From Amycolatopsis aidingensis (lineage in GTDB: Bacteria; Actinomycetota; Actinomycetes; Mycobacteriales; Pseudonocardiaceae), in the NCBI RefSeq assembly GCF_018885265.1, contig NZ_CP076538.1, positions 5,120,001 to 5,184,000 on the forward strand: a DNA stretch of 64,000 nucleotides, written 5' to 3'. The stretch's first letter is position 1. Each line of letters opens with the position of its first letter. The notes beneath the pieces are model-generated. The model did not search any database, had not been told where the DNA came from, and saw nothing but the letters and a program-made list of their open reading frames with translations. A program made the position numbers and the translations under genes. Positions 7,822 to 17,089 of the stretch are shown here, in pieces.

Positions 7822-8802
7822 ATGGGCGACAGCAACCGAGCGCTGCGGATACTGGCCTGGCATGTGCACGGGTCCTGGATGAACGCGTTCGTCCATGGCC
7901 GCCACGAGTATCTGCTCCCCCGGACCGAGGAGGGCGGACCGTGGGGCAGGGGACGCGCCGGGCGGCCGTGGCCGGACCGGGCGCGGGAGGTCCCCGCGGA
8001 TCGCCTCACCGATACCGAGGTGGACGTGGTTCTGCTGCAACGCCCTGAGGAGCTGGAGCTCACCCAGCGGTGGCTCGGCCGGGAACCCGGGCGGGATGTG
8101 CCTGCCGTGTACGTCGAGCACAACACCCCGCGCGCGCACGCGGCCACCACCCGGCATCCGCTGGCCGAGCGCGCGGACATCCCGCTGGTGCACGTGACGC
8201 ATTTCAACGAGCTGATGTGGGACAACGGCCGGTGCCCGACCAGGGTGATCCCGCACGGCATCCCGGACCCCGGGGCGCGGTACACCGGTGAGCTCCCCCG
8301 GGCCGCCTGCATGATCAACGAGCCGGTGCGCCGGTGGCGGGTCACCGGTGCCGACCTGTTGCCGGTGTTCGCCGAGGCGGCGCCGGTGGACGTGTACGGA
8401 ATCGGCGTCGGCGACCTGGCCTCCCGGATGCCCGCGGCTCGTGGGCGCGTCCACGGGGTCGCCGACCTGGGACAGGCCGAGCTGCACCACGAGGTGGCCC
8501 GCCGCAGGGTGTACCTGCACACTGCCCGCTGGACCTCGCTCGGCCTGTCCTTGCTGGAGGCGATGCAACTGGGCATGCCGGTGGTCGCGGTGGCGGCCAC
8601 CGAGGCGGTGACGGTGCCGCCCGAGGCGGGCGCGGTCGGCACCGACGTGGCGGCGCTGGCCTCGGCGACGCGCCACCTGATGCACGAGCCCGAGGCCGCC
8701 GCACGGGCAGGCAAGGCCGCACGGGAGTTCGCGCTTGCCCACCACGGGCTGGTGGACTTCCTGCGCGGCTGGGACGACCTCCTCGCGGAGGTGACGCGAT
8801 GA
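7822..8802 (+). CDS. Glycosyltransferase (GT4-like), family 1 fold
   Basis: A 326-aa GT-B glycosyltransferase. The N-terminal half has the [24 protein letters not shown] acceptor-side start and [13 protein letters not shown]. The C-terminal donor site shows the [11 protein letters not shown] loop and the nucleotide-sugar E-x7-E-like segment [26 protein letters not shown] near residues 236-260. Sugar donor and acceptor are unknown. The stop overlaps the next frame (ATGA at 8799-8802) and is directly followed by a second glycosyltransferase, so the pair probably acts together, perhaps making a small surface glycolipid or compatible solute. Confidence 0.82.
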   Translation: MGDSNRALRILAWHVHGSWMNAFVHGRHEYLLPRTEEGGPWGRGRAGRPWPDRAREVPADRLTDTEVDVVLLQRPEELELTQRWLGREPGRDVPAVYVEHNTPRAHAATTRHPLAERADIPLVHVTHFNELMWDNGRCPTRVIPHGIPDPGARYTGELPRAACMINEPVRRWRVTGADLLPVFAEAAPVDVYGIGVGDLASRMPAARGRVHGVADLGQAELHHEVARRRVYLHTARWTSLGLSLLEAMQLGMPVVAVAATEAVTVPPEAGAVGTDVAALASATRHLMHEPEAAARAGKAAREFALAHHGLVDFLRGWDDLLAEVTR

Positions 8803-8822
8803 CGGTCGCAGGGAGGGAACCG

Positions 8823-10043
8823 ATGCGAATCTCGATGGTCTCCGAGCACGCCAGCCCGCTCGCCGCACTCGGCGAGGTGGACGCAGGCGGGCAGAACCTC
8901 CACGTCGCCGAGCTTTCCGCTGCGCTGAGCGCGCGAGGACACCAGGTCACCGTCTACACCAGACGGGACGATCCGGGCCTTCCTGAGGAGGTCAGCTGCG
9001 CGGACGGGTACCGGGTGGTGCACGTTCCGGCCGGGCCGCCGGAGCGGATACCCAAGGACGAACTGCTGCCGTATATGGGCGAGTTCGCCGACTTCCTTCG
9101 TGCCCGGTGGACGCGGGAGCGGCCGGACCTGGCGCATGCGCATTTCTGGATGTCCGGGCTGGCGGCGACCCTGGCCGCGAGGGAACTCGACGTTCCGGTG
9201 GTGCAGACCTTCCACGCGCTCGGCGTGGTGAAGCAACGTCATCAGGGAGCGGCCGACACCAGCCCGCCGGAGCGGGTGAAACTGGAGCGGCTGATCGGCA
9301 GGCGCGCCGCCCGGGTGGCCGCGACCTGCACCGACGAGGTGTTCGAGATCGCCCGGATGGGCGTCCCACGGGCCCGCATCGGCGTGGTGCCCTGCGGGGT
9401 GGACCTGTCCCGTTTCGCTCCGGATGGGCCACGGGCGGCCAAGGGTGCAAGGCACCGGGTGGTCACGGTCGGCAGGCTGGTGCCGCGTAAGGGTTTTGAC
9501 CTCGCCATCGAGGCACTGCGCAAGCTGCCGCAGACCGAACTGGTGATCGCGGGCGGCCCGCAGGGTGGCCGCCTCGCGCGGGACGGCGAGGCGCGGCGGC
9601 TGCGCGCGCTCGCCGAACGGCTCGGCGTCGGCGACCGGGTGCTGCTGCCCGGTCAGGTGCGGCGCGCCGATATGCCGGCGCTGCTGCGTTCGGCCGACGT
9701 CGTGGCCTGCACCCCGTGGTACGAGCCGTTCGGCATCGTGCCACTGGAGGCGATGGCCTGCGGCGTGCCGGTCGTGGCGGCCGCGGTGGGCGGCCTGCCC
9801 GACACCGTTGTGGACGGTGTCACCGGAACGCTGGTGCCGCCGCGCCAGCCGGACGCGCTGGCCGAGGCGATCCGGCACCTGCTGCGCAACCCGGTCACGG
9901 CCGACGGCTACGGAATCGCAGGCCGTGACCGCGCGCAGGCCCGCTACTCCTGGGACCGCATCGCCTACGACACGTTGCGCCTCTACCGCCGCGCCGTGCC
10001 CACCCCGGAACCGGCGGGCGCGACACGCAAGGCGGCCGAGTAA
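8823..10043 (+). CDS. Glycosyltransferase family 4 (MshA/sucrose-phosphate synthase-like)
   Basis: A 406-aa GT4 retaining glycosyltransferase. The N-terminal domain shows [27 protein letters not shown] (the Gly-loop typical of MshA and sucrose-phosphate synthases) and [11 protein letters not shown]. The donor domain has [28 protein letters not shown] and the E-x7-E motif in [21 protein letters not shown]. The ATG at 8823 is chosen for the GGGAGGGAA just upstream; an in-frame ATG at 8799 overlapping the previous stop would add eight residues. The donor is probably UDP- or GDP-linked; the product is unknown. Confidence 0.87.
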   Translation: MRISMVSEHASPLAALGEVDAGGQNLHVAELSAALSARGHQVTVYTRRDDPGLPEEVSCADGYRVVHVPAGPPERIPKDELLPYMGEFADFLRARWTRERPDLAHAHFWMSGLAATLAARELDVPVVQTFHALGVVKQRHQGAADTSPPERVKLERLIGRRAARVAATCTDEVFEIARMGVPRARIGVVPCGVDLSRFAPDGPRAAKGARHRVVTVGRLVPRKGFDLAIEALRKLPQTELVIAGGPQGGRLARDGEARRLRALAERLGVGDRVLLPGQVRRADMPALLRSADVVACTPWYEPFGIVPLEAMACGVPVVAAAVGGLPDTVVDGVTGTLVPPRQPDALAEAIRHLLRNPVTADGYGIAGRDRAQARYSWDRIAYDTLRLYRRAVPTPEPAGATRKAAE

Positions 10044-10074
10044 CCGCCCACATCGTGTTTACCGGGAGCAGGGG

Positions 10075-10971
10075 TCAGTCGACATAGCGACGGGCCGTGG
10101 AGCGGCGCTGCGCGTCCTCCAGTAACACCAGGCCCTCCTCCACCCTTCGGGGTACGACCCGGCGTTCCCGCAGTACCCATGGCAGCCCGCGCAACGCTGC
10201 CAGCACGGCGGAGCAGGTGGCCCGGTCGGCGGGGGCGCCGGCCAGCACCGCGCGGGTGCGGCGGGCCGCGCTGCGCAGCGGGCGGCGCAACCAGAGGGTC
10301 CACAAGGTGTTCCGGATGCCGAGTGTCCTGCGGTGGCGGGAATCCCGCTGCTTCGACGGCGCGTGGTGGATCACGACGTCCTCGGCCCAGCACATCCACC
10401 AGCCCCGCGCGGCGAGGTCGAGGGAAAGCAGTTCCTCCTCGCCGCCCAGCCACAACCGCGGGGAGAACCCGCCCACCGCACGGAAGGCGGTGACGCGGAA
10501 CATGCTGAGCCCGGCCAGCACCCCGAGCAGGGCGGGACCGGGCAGCCAGGCGGGCCGGGGCACCGGGGAGTGCCGCAGCTCCGGGGTGAGCGGGTCCTCG
10601 GCGAGGCCGGGTTCGACAAGGCAGCGTCCGGTCACCGCGCCGAGCCCGGGATGCGCGTCGAGCAGATCCGCCGCCCTGGCAAGGGAACCGGGCTGCCAGG
10701 TGGTGTCGTCATCACAGAAGGCGACGTACCGGGTCCGCACCCTGCGCACCGCGAGGTTACGCGCCACCGCACCGAGGTTGCGCTCGCTGCGGATCAGCTC
10801 GACCTCCGGGTACCGGCGCGCGACGGTGTCCGCGGTGCCGTCGCCGGAACCGTTGTCCACCAGGATGATCGGTGCGCCGTCCGGTTGCCGCGTCATCTCC
10901 CGCAGGGTGCGCAGCACCTCCCGCACGCGATTGTGCGTGATCATCACCACCGTCGCCCGGTCCACCGGCAC
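10075..10971 (-). CDS. Glycosyltransferase family 2
   Basis: A 298-aa inverting GT-A glycosyltransferase. Landmarks are VVMITHNRVREVLRTL at the N-terminus, IILVDNGSGDGTADTV for nucleotide binding, the DxD-type metal site in YVAFCDDDTTWQPG near residue 87, and a GGFSPRLWLGGEEELLSLDLAARGW acceptor loop with an ED-type base. The last 80 residues are Arg-rich and amphipathic. It is the last gene of a three-gene minus-strand unit and closely parallels the gene upstream (10972-11832), suggesting duplication. Likely adds a sugar to a surface glycan. Confidence 0.87.
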   Translation of the reverse strand: MPVDRATVVMITHNRVREVLRTLREMTRQPDGAPIILVDNGSGDGTADTVARRYPEVELIRSERNLGAVARNLAVRRVRTRYVAFCDDDTTWQPGSLARAADLLDAHPGLGAVTGRCLVEPGLAEDPLTPELRHSPVPRPAWLPGPALLGVLAGLSMFRVTAFRAVGGFSPRLWLGGEEELLSLDLAARGWWMCWAEDVVIHHAPSKQRDSRHRRTLGIRNTLWTLWLRRPLRSAARRTRAVLAGAPADRATCSAVLAALRGLPWVLRERRVVPRRVEEGLVLLEDAQRRSTARRYVD

Positions 10972-11832
10972 TCACCCTTCCAGCACGCGTACCTTTCGTT
11001 CCACATCGGACGGCAGCGGGGACCGCCCGGCCAGCGCACGGGGCAGCCTGCGCAACGCCCCCGCGGCCGCCACCGGGTCCCGCAGCAGTCCTGCCGCGCT
11101 CCGGACGCAATACGCGGGCGGGCGCCGCAGCCAGGAGATCAGCGCGTGGTTGCGGCGTTCCAGCCGCGCGCGGCGCGCCGGTGCCATCCGCCTGGCCGCC
11201 GGATGGTGGTGTGCCCGCACCTCGGCGAGGTAGCACGACACCCACCCCGCCGCGGCGAGGTCGTAGGCGAGCAGGGTCTCCTCGGCACCGAAGTGCAGCA
11301 GCGGGCTGAACCCGCCCACCTCGTCGAAGGCGCTCCGGCGCACCACTGCCGAGCAGGCGAGGAAACCCAGCACCGAGGGCCCTGGCAGGCCGGGTTCGGT
11401 GCCCAGCGGGCTGCCGGCCAGCAGTTCATCCACCGGGTCCGGCCGCTCCCCCGGCCCGACCAGCGTGCGAGCGGCGACCAGCCCGATCCGCGGATGACGG
11501 TCCAGCGCGTCCGCGGCACGCGGCAACGCACCCGGCGCCCACCAGGAGTCATCATCGCTGAACGCCACGTAGGGAGTGTCCGCCGCGACGACGCCCACGT
11601 TCCGGGCGGCGGCCCCGGCGTTGTCCGGCAGCCGGAGCAGCCGGACCGCCGCCGGGTCCGGCCGGGTAGCCAGCACGTCCTCGGCGGTGTCGTCGGTGGA
11701 GGCGTTGTCCACCACGACGATCGGCGGGCGCGGGCGGAGGGCGAGCAGCCGCCGGAGGGTACGGGCCAGCTCGCCCGCGCGATCCCTGGTGGCGATCACC
11801 ACGGTGGTGCGCGCGTCGCGGGACGGGGTCAT
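10972..11832 (-). CDS. Glycosyltransferase family 2, paralogue of downstream gene
   Basis: A 286-aa GT2 enzyme with TVVIATRDRAGELARTL, IVVVDNASTDDTAEDV, the metal-binding YVAFSDDDSWWAPG near residue 92 and the VGGFSPLLHFGAEETLLAYDLAAAGW loop. It shares the same layout and C-terminal Arg-rich helix region as the next gene, with which it abuts at zero spacing. The ATG at 11832-11830 overlaps the TGA of the preceding gene (ATGA), indicating translational coupling. Substrate unknown. Confidence 0.87.
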   Translation of the reverse strand: MTPSRDARTTVVIATRDRAGELARTLRRLLALRPRPPIVVVDNASTDDTAEDVLATRPDPAAVRLLRLPDNAGAAARNVGVVAADTPYVAFSDDDSWWAPGALPRAADALDRHPRIGLVAARTLVGPGERPDPVDELLAGSPLGTEPGLPGPSVLGFLACSAVVRRSAFDEVGGFSPLLHFGAEETLLAYDLAAAGWVSCYLAEVRAHHHPAARRMAPARRARLERRNHALISWLRRPPAYCVRSAAGLLRDPVAAAGALRRLPRALAGRSPLPSDVERKVRVLEG

Positions 11833-12719
11833 GCGGCGTCCCGGTCCCCGACCCGTCGTACCAGCTCGGCCAGCAACCCCGGGGTGGGATGGCCATGGCG
11901 CCGCCGCTGCGCCGCCGCGCGTCCCTCCGCGGAAAGGCACCATCGCCAGAGCCGGTCGAACGCCCCTGGCAGGACGGCTTCCCCTGCGCCGACCACGGCT
12001 GGCCAGCCGAGCACGGAGGCCTGGGCCGTGACCTTTCCGCCGCCCGCAACCGGGTCCACGGCCAGCACCGGAACGCCCTGACCCAGCGCGAACACGAGGC
12101 CGTGCAGCCTGCTGGTGGCCAGCACGTCCACCCGGGACAGCACGGCGGCGAACTGGTCCGGGGTGGCGCAGCGCCGCCACTCGTGCCCGGACAACCGGGT
12201 GTCCAGCTCCAGTAACGCGCAGTCCTGCGCGGACAGCCAGCCGGTGAGCGCGGTGTGTACCTGGTCGTGCCGGCGCAAGTCCGCGAACTCGGGCTGCCGC
12301 GGGGCCAGCACGACCCCGGCTACCGGAACCGGCCGGACCGGCGCGGCCACGGACAGATCGGCACGGGCGCGAACGCCGTCGTCTCTTGCCAGCACCCGGT
12401 GGAAGCCGGTAACCGCCGGATCCTCCTGGTCGAGCACGGAAACGCCAACCGCAATGCGCAGGCAGCGGGCGTAACGCTCGTGCAGTTCCCGCAGCTGCCA
12501 TCCATGCGCGGGCCCGCAGGCGAACACCAGATGGGTGTAGCGATCCGGGTCGAAACCGGCCAGCCCCGGTTCACCCGGCCGGAACCCGGGGCTCCACGCC
12601 AGATCGGCCGCGATGCCCGCGCCGGTGAGCGTGGCATGCACGCGGGTCATCCCGAGCACATCCCCCGCGGTCGCCTCGCCGTGCTCGAAGCTCGGCCAGC
12701 CGGTGACGAGTACACGCAT
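11829..12719 (-). CDS. Polysaccharide pyruvyl transferase-family protein
   Basis: A 296-aa GT-B-like protein. The best landmark is near residues 200-230: LATSRLHGLVFALGQGVPVLAVDP followed by GGGKVTAQASVLGWPAV, the signature of the polysaccharide pyruvyl transferase family (ketal pyruvate onto glycans from phosphoenolpyruvate). The N-terminus (MRVLVTGWPSFEHGEATAGDVLGM) fits the family start. It is first in the three-gene minus-strand unit, so it likely modifies the glycan built by the two GT2 enzymes. Some family members are glycosyltransferase-like, so the precise reaction is not fixed. Confidence 0.78.
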   Translation of the reverse strand: MRVLVTGWPSFEHGEATAGDVLGMTRVHATLTGAGIAADLAWSPGFRPGEPGLAGFDPDRYTHLVFACGPAHGWQLRELHERYARCLRIAVGVSVLDQEDPAVTGFHRVLARDDGVRARADLSVAAPVRPVPVAGVVLAPRQPEFADLRRHDQVHTALTGWLSAQDCALLELDTRLSGHEWRRCATPDQFAAVLSRVDVLATSRLHGLVFALGQGVPVLAVDPVAGGGKVTAQASVLGWPAVVGAGEAVLPGAFDRLWRWCLSAEGRAAAQRRRHGHPTPGLLAELVRRVGDRDAA

Positions 12720-12836
12720 GGCCGGTGGATACCACGGCGACGCGCGGACTAACCGGATACCGGGCGTTTCCGATCGCCGGCTGGGAAGGCCGAGCCGACG
12801 CGCTGGGTAGCGGCGTCCAGGGACTTCTCCGGGACT

Positions 12837-12861
12837 GGTTTAGCCGCCGCTGCGCAGGGTA
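12837..12861 (+). promoter_or_regulatory. Stress-sigma (SigF/SigB-type) promoter of the heptose/carbamoyl operon
   Basis: GGTTT at 12837-12841 and GGGTA at 12857-12861, spaced by exactly 15 nt, repeat the arrangement found upstream of the hemerythrin gene. The predicted start lies near 12870, about 60 nt before the carbamoyltransferase GTG. GGGACTT and GGGACT half-sites resembling DevR half-boxes lie just upstream (12820-12836). Confidence 0.7.
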
Positions 12862-12930
12862 GCGCTGTTACCGCAGGCGGAATCGACACGGAAGGGCCGA
12901 CGGCGGCCCGGCCGACCGGAGGGAGGCAAG

Positions 12931-14556
12931 GTGCGCATTCTCGGAATCAACGCCGTCTTCCACGACCCGGCCGCCGCGCTGGTGGTGGACGGCCGGATCG
13001 TGGCGGCCGCGGAGGAGGAACGGTTCACCCGGCGCAAGCACGGCAAGCGCCCGGTCCCGTTCTCGGCCTGGGAGCTGCCGGAGCGGGCTGCGGCGTGGTG
13101 CATGGAGTCGGCCGGGATCCGGCCGTCCGAACTGGACGCCGTCGGGTACTCCTACGATCCGGCACTGGTCGACCACCAGCTCGGCGGCCTCGACCCGTCC
13201 TGGGAGGAACTGCGCACGACCTACGCCCGGCGGTCGCCCGGGTTCCTGCGCACCGCCCTGCCAGGACTCGATCCCGGTGTCGTCCACTTCGTCCCGCATC
13301 ACGTCGCGCACGCCGCCTCGGCCGCGCTGGCCTCCCCGTTCGGCGACACCGCCGTGCTGACCGCTGACGGCCGTGGCGAGAGCACCTCGGCACTGGCAGG
13401 CGAGTACCGCGACGGCAAGCTGGAAGAGCTTGCCACGCAACGGCTTCCACACTCGCTCGGACTGATGTACGAGGAGGTCACCGAGCATCTCGGGTTCGCG
13501 CGGTCCAGCGACGAGTACAAGGTGATGGCACTGGCCTCCTATGGCAGGCCGCGCTTCCTTGCCCGGATCCGGGATCGGATACGCGCGACCGGCGACGGCG
13601 GTTTCCGCACCGACCGGATCGACTGGAACGAGCTGGTTGCAGCCCGGCCGCCCGGCGGGGAGTTCCGGCCGGAGCATGCCGATCTCGCCGCGAGCGTGCA
13701 GCAGCGGCTGGAGGAGGTGCTGCTGGAACTGGCCACGTGGCTGCACGCACGGACGGGACAGCGCGACCTCACACTGGCCGGCGGCATCGCGCTGAACTGC
13801 GTGGCGAACACCCGGCTGCACGCGGAAGGCCCGTTCGAGCGGATCTGGGTACAACCCGCGGCGGGTGACGCGGGCACCGCGCTGGGCGCCGCGCTGCAAC
13901 TGGCGGCCGAGGCGGGCGAGCCCGCCGAACCGATGCCCGGCGCCGATCTCGGTCGGGAATGGACGGACGAGGAGCTGGAATCCTGGCTGCGCCAGGCGAA
14001 CGTCGGTTACGAGCGCCCGGACGACATCGCGGCCACGGTGGCCGAGGCACTCGCCGCCGACCGGATCGTCGCCTGGTTCCATGGCCGGGCCGAGTTCGGG
14101 CCACGCGCACTCGGCCACCGGTCGCTGCTCGCGCATCCCGGGCACCCGGCGAACCTGGACCGGCTGAACGAGGTCAAGGGGCGCGAGCAGTTCCGCCCGG
14201 TCGCGCCCATGGTGCCGGCCGAGCGGGCGGGTGAGCTGTTCACCCGTGGCCCACTGCCCAGCCCGTACATGCTCTTCGTGCACGACGTGCGGCCCGAGTG
14301 GCGCGACCGCATCCCTGCGGTCACCCATGTCGACGGCACGGCCCGCATCCAGACCGTGGACGCGGCCGCCGAACCGTTGCTGGCCCGGCTGCTTGCCGAG
14401 TTCGACGCGCGCACCGGCCTGCCCGCGGTGGTCAACACCAGCCTCAACACCGCGGGCAGGCCGATGGTGGACGATCCGCGGGACGCGCTGGAGTGCTTCG
14501 GCTCGGCCCCGGTGGACCTGCTGGCGATCGGACCGTTCGTGGTGTGGCGCCGATGA
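12931..14556 (+). CDS. NodU/CmcH-family carbamoyltransferase
   Basis: A 541-aa enzyme moving the carbamoyl group of carbamoyl phosphate to a hydroxyl through carbamoyl-AMP. The N-terminal TsaD-like domain starts with ILGINAVFHDPAAALVVDG and EEERFTRRKHGK, with metal/ligand His at VPHHVAHAASAA. It continues through TADGRGESTS, LTLAGGIALNCVAN and PAAGDAGTALGAAL. The C-terminal YrdC-like carbamoylation domain has FHGRAEFGPRALGHRSLLA, REQFRPVAPMV and TSLNTAGRPMVDDP. The start is GTG behind GGGAGGCAAG. It heads the heptose operon, so the acceptor is probably a sugar of the surface glycan rather than an antibiotic. Confidence 0.92.
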   Translation: MRILGINAVFHDPAAALVVDGRIVAAAEEERFTRRKHGKRPVPFSAWELPERAAAWCMESAGIRPSELDAVGYSYDPALVDHQLGGLDPSWEELRTTYARRSPGFLRTALPGLDPGVVHFVPHHVAHAASAALASPFGDTAVLTADGRGESTSALAGEYRDGKLEELATQRLPHSLGLMYEEVTEHLGFARSSDEYKVMALASYGRPRFLARIRDRIRATGDGGFRTDRIDWNELVAARPPGGEFRPEHADLAASVQQRLEEVLLELATWLHARTGQRDLTLAGGIALNCVANTRLHAEGPFERIWVQPAAGDAGTALGAALQLAAEAGEPAEPMPGADLGREWTDEELESWLRQANVGYERPDDIAATVAEALAADRIVAWFHGRAEFGPRALGHRSLLAHPGHPANLDRLNEVKGREQFRPVAPMVPAERAGELFTRGPLPSPYMLFVHDVRPEWRDRIPAVTHVDGTARIQTVDAAAEPLLARLLAEFDARTGLPAVVNTSLNTAGRPMVDDPRDALECFGSAPVDLLAIGPFVVWRR

Positions 14557-16052
14557 GTGGCCACCGCGACTACGGCGACTACAGCATCGTCATCCCCACC
14601 GCAGGGCGGCCGAACCTGCGCGAGTTGCTGACCGCGCTGGACTCCGCCGCCGGACCCCCTCCCGCCGAGATCATCGTGGTGGACGACCGCCCCGGCGGGG
14701 CAGGTCTCGACCTGCCGGAGATCACCGTCCCGGTGCGGGCGCTGCGCTCCGGCGGGCGGGGCCCGGCCGCGGCCCGCAACACCGGCTGGCGTGCCGCGGG
14801 CACCGAGTGGGTCGCCTTCCTCGACGACGACGTCCGCGTGCCGGCGGACTGGCCCGCCCGGCTCGCCGCGGACCTGGCGGCCGCGGGAGCACGGACCGGC
14901 GCCTCGCAGGCACGCCTCACCGTGCCCGCCCCGCGGGACCGCAGGCCCACCGACGACGAGCGGCGCACCATGGGGCTGGCCGGTTCCTGGTGGATCACCG
15001 CGGACATGGCCTACCGGCGCGGCGCACTCGCCAGGGTCGGCGGCTTCGACGAACGCTTCCCGCGCGCCTACCGGGAGGACTCCGATCTCGCCCTGCGGGT
15101 GTGGGACGCCGGTTACCGCATCGACCTCGGCGAGCGGCAGGTCATCCACCCGATGAGCCAGGGCAGCCCGCTGGCCAGCGTCCGTGCCCAGGCCGGCAAC
15201 GCCGACGATGCGCTGCTGCGCCGCAAGCACGGGCGCCGGTGGCGGCAGCGGACCGGCGCGGGCAGGGGGCGGCTGGGGCCACACATGCTGACCACGTCGG
15301 CGGCCGTGGCCGCTGCCGGGTTCGGGCTCGCCGGACGGTCGCGGCCCGCACTGGCCGCGGCGGCGCTCTGGGCCTGCGCGAGCACGGAGTTCGCCCTGCG
15401 CCGCATCCTGCCCGGCCCGCGTACCCGCGGCGAGGTGGCGCGGATGGCGCTGACCAGCGTGCTCATCCCACCCCTCGCCTGTGCGCACCGGCTGGCCGGC
15501 GAGGTACGCGCCCGCATGCTCCCGCCCGAACCACCCGCCGCGGTGCTGTTCGACCGGGACGACACGTTGATCGTGGATGTCCCGTACCTGGCCGACCCGG
15601 AGCGGGTACGCCCGGTCGCCGCCGCGGCGGCGGCCCTGCGGCCACTGCGCGCCACCGGTGTCCCGCTCGGCGTGGTGAGCAACCAGTCCGGCGTGGCCCG
15701 CGGCCTCATCGGGACCGACCAGCTGGCCGCGGTGAACGCCAGGGTCGAGCAGTTGCTCGGCCCGTTCGACACCTGGCAGGTGTGCACGCACGGCGAGGCC
15801 GAACGGTGCGAATGCCGCAAGCCCCGCCCCGGGCTCATCCGGCGTGCGGCCGCGGCGCTGGGCGTGGAGGTGCGCCGGTGCGTGGTCATCGGCGACACCG
15901 GCGCGGACATCACCGCGGCGCTGGCCGCCGGTGCCGCGGGCATCCTCGTGCCAACGCAGCGCACCCGCGGTGCGGAGACCCGGTGGGCACGGCGGAACGC
16001 CCTGGTGGCACGGGATCTGGCCCATGCCGTGCGGTTGGCGGGTGTGCGATGA
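14553..16052 (+). CDS. Fusion of GT2 glycosyltransferase and GmhB-like HAD phosphatase
   Basis: A 499-aa two-domain protein. Residues 1-220 are a GT2 domain (YSIVIPTAGRPNLRELLTAL, IIVVDDRPGG, VAFLDDDVRVPADWPA, GGFDERFPRAYREDSDLALR). Residues 225-325 form a linker with possible membrane-associated helices. Residues 330-499 are a histidinol-phosphatase-type HAD domain: FDRDDTLIVDVPYL (DxD nucleophile), SNQSGVARG, the Cys-rich metal loop CTHGEAERCECRKPRPG typical of D-glycero-D-manno-heptose-1,7-bisphosphate 7-phosphatase, and VIGDTGADI. It would supply the GmhB step between the GmhA and HldE activities encoded downstream. Start and stop overlap neighbours by 4 nt. Confidence 0.9.
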   Translation: MSGHRDYGDYSIVIPTAGRPNLRELLTALDSAAGPPPAEIIVVDDRPGGAGLDLPEITVPVRALRSGGRGPAAARNTGWRAAGTEWVAFLDDDVRVPADWPARLAADLAAAGARTGASQARLTVPAPRDRRPTDDERRTMGLAGSWWITADMAYRRGALARVGGFDERFPRAYREDSDLALRVWDAGYRIDLGERQVIHPMSQGSPLASVRAQAGNADDALLRRKHGRRWRQRTGAGRGRLGPHMLTTSAAVAAAGFGLAGRSRPALAAAALWACASTEFALRRILPGPRTRGEVARMALTSVLIPPLACAHRLAGEVRARMLPPEPPAAVLFDRDDTLIVDVPYLADPERVRPVAAAAAALRPLRATGVPLGVVSNQSGVARGLIGTDQLAAVNARVEQLLGPFDTWQVCTHGEAERCECRKPRPGLIRRAAAALGVEVRRCVVIGDTGADITAALAAGAAGILVPTQRTRGAETRWARRNALVARDLAHAVRLAGVR

Positions 16053-17089
16053 CGGCACGCGTACTGGTGGCCCGGCTGGACAACGCGGGAGATGTACTCC
16101 TCGCGGGGCCGTGCGTGCGGGCGGTCGCGGCACGGGCCGGGGCGGTCACGCTGCTGGTGGGCCCGCGTGGCCGCGCGGCGGCGGACCTGCTCCCCGGTGT
16201 GCACCAGGTGATCGAGTGGTGCGCGCCGTGGATCGACCCGGAACCGCCCGCGCTCACCGGGGAAGCGGTGGACTCGCTGGTGCGGCAGGTGAGTGCCGCC
16301 CGCCCGGACGCGGCCCTGATCCTGACCTCCTTCCACCAGTCCCCGCTGCCACTCGCGCTGCTGCTGCGGCTGGCCGGGGTGCCGTGGATCGGCGCGATCT
16401 CCCCGGACTACCCCGGTTCGCTGCTGGACCTGCGGCACCGGGTGGATGGCGACCCGCCCGAGCCGGAACGTGCGCTGTCCCTGGCAAGGGCGGCAGGCTT
16501 CCCGGCGCCAGGGGACGGCGGCAGGCTCGCCGTGCGGCGGCCGCTGCCCGAGACCGGCGACCTCACCGGCGAACCCGGCTACGTGGCCGTGCATCCCGGG
16601 GCGTCGGTGCCCGCGCGGCAGCCGTCGGCGAGCCGGTGGGCCGGACATGTGCGGGCGCTGGCCGCGGCCGGATACCGGGTGGTGGTGACCGGCGCCCCGG
16701 CGGAGCGGCGGCTGACCGCACAGGTCGCCATGGACAACGCCCGTGATCTGGGCGGTCGCACCGATCTTCCGGAACTGGCCGCGGTCCTGGACCGGGCGAG
16801 CGCCGTGGTGGCCCCGAACACCGGCCCGGCCCACCTGGCGGCCGCCGTCGGCACCCCGGTGGTCTCGCTGTTCGCGCCGGTGGTCCCGGCGGCGCGGTGG
16901 GCGCCCTACGGCGTGCCGACCGTACTGCTCGGGAACCAGGACGCCGCCTGCAGGGACTCCCGGGCACGGGACTGCCCGGTGCCGGGGCATCCCTGCCTCG
17001 AGTCGGTCACGCCGGGGCAGGTGCTCGCGGCGGTAGGACAGCTCAGCACAGGCGGGCACCGCAACCGCCGGACAGGAGGTGTGTCGTGA
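16049..17089 (+). CDS. Glycosyltransferase family 9 (heptosyltransferase-like)
   Basis: A 346-aa GT-B enzyme of the ADP-heptose:LPS heptosyltransferase family. Landmarks are VLVARLDNAGDVLLAGPCVRAV at the N-terminus, a VAVHPGASVPARQPSASRW donor loop, VVVTGAPAERRLTAQVA, and VVAPNTGPAHLAAAVGTPVVSLFAP with the nucleotide-binding Gly-Pro-His. A C-terminal CRDSRARDCPVPGHPCLESV cysteine segment is also seen in many GT9 members. With HldE and GmhA next door, ADP-heptose is the likely donor; the acceptor is unknown because the organism has no LPS. Confidence 0.88.
   Translation: MTARVLVARLDNAGDVLLAGPCVRAVAARAGAVTLLVGPRGRAAADLLPGVHQVIEWCAPWIDPEPPALTGEAVDSLVRQVSAARPDAALILTSFHQSPLPLALLLRLAGVPWIGAISPDYPGSLLDLRHRVDGDPPEPERALSLARAAGFPAPGDGGRLAVRRPLPETGDLTGEPGYVAVHPGASVPARQPSASRWAGHVRALAAAGYRVVVTGAPAERRLTAQVAMDNARDLGGRTDLPELAAVLDRASAVVAPNTGPAHLAAAVGTPVVSLFAPVVPAARWAPYGVPTVLLGNQDAACRDSRARDCPVPGHPCLESVTPGQVLAAVGQLSTGGHRNRRTGGVS

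Noticed and set aside
10044..10074. Terminator between convergent glycosyltransferase genes
   Set aside because: The 31-nt gap has no convincing inverted repeat.
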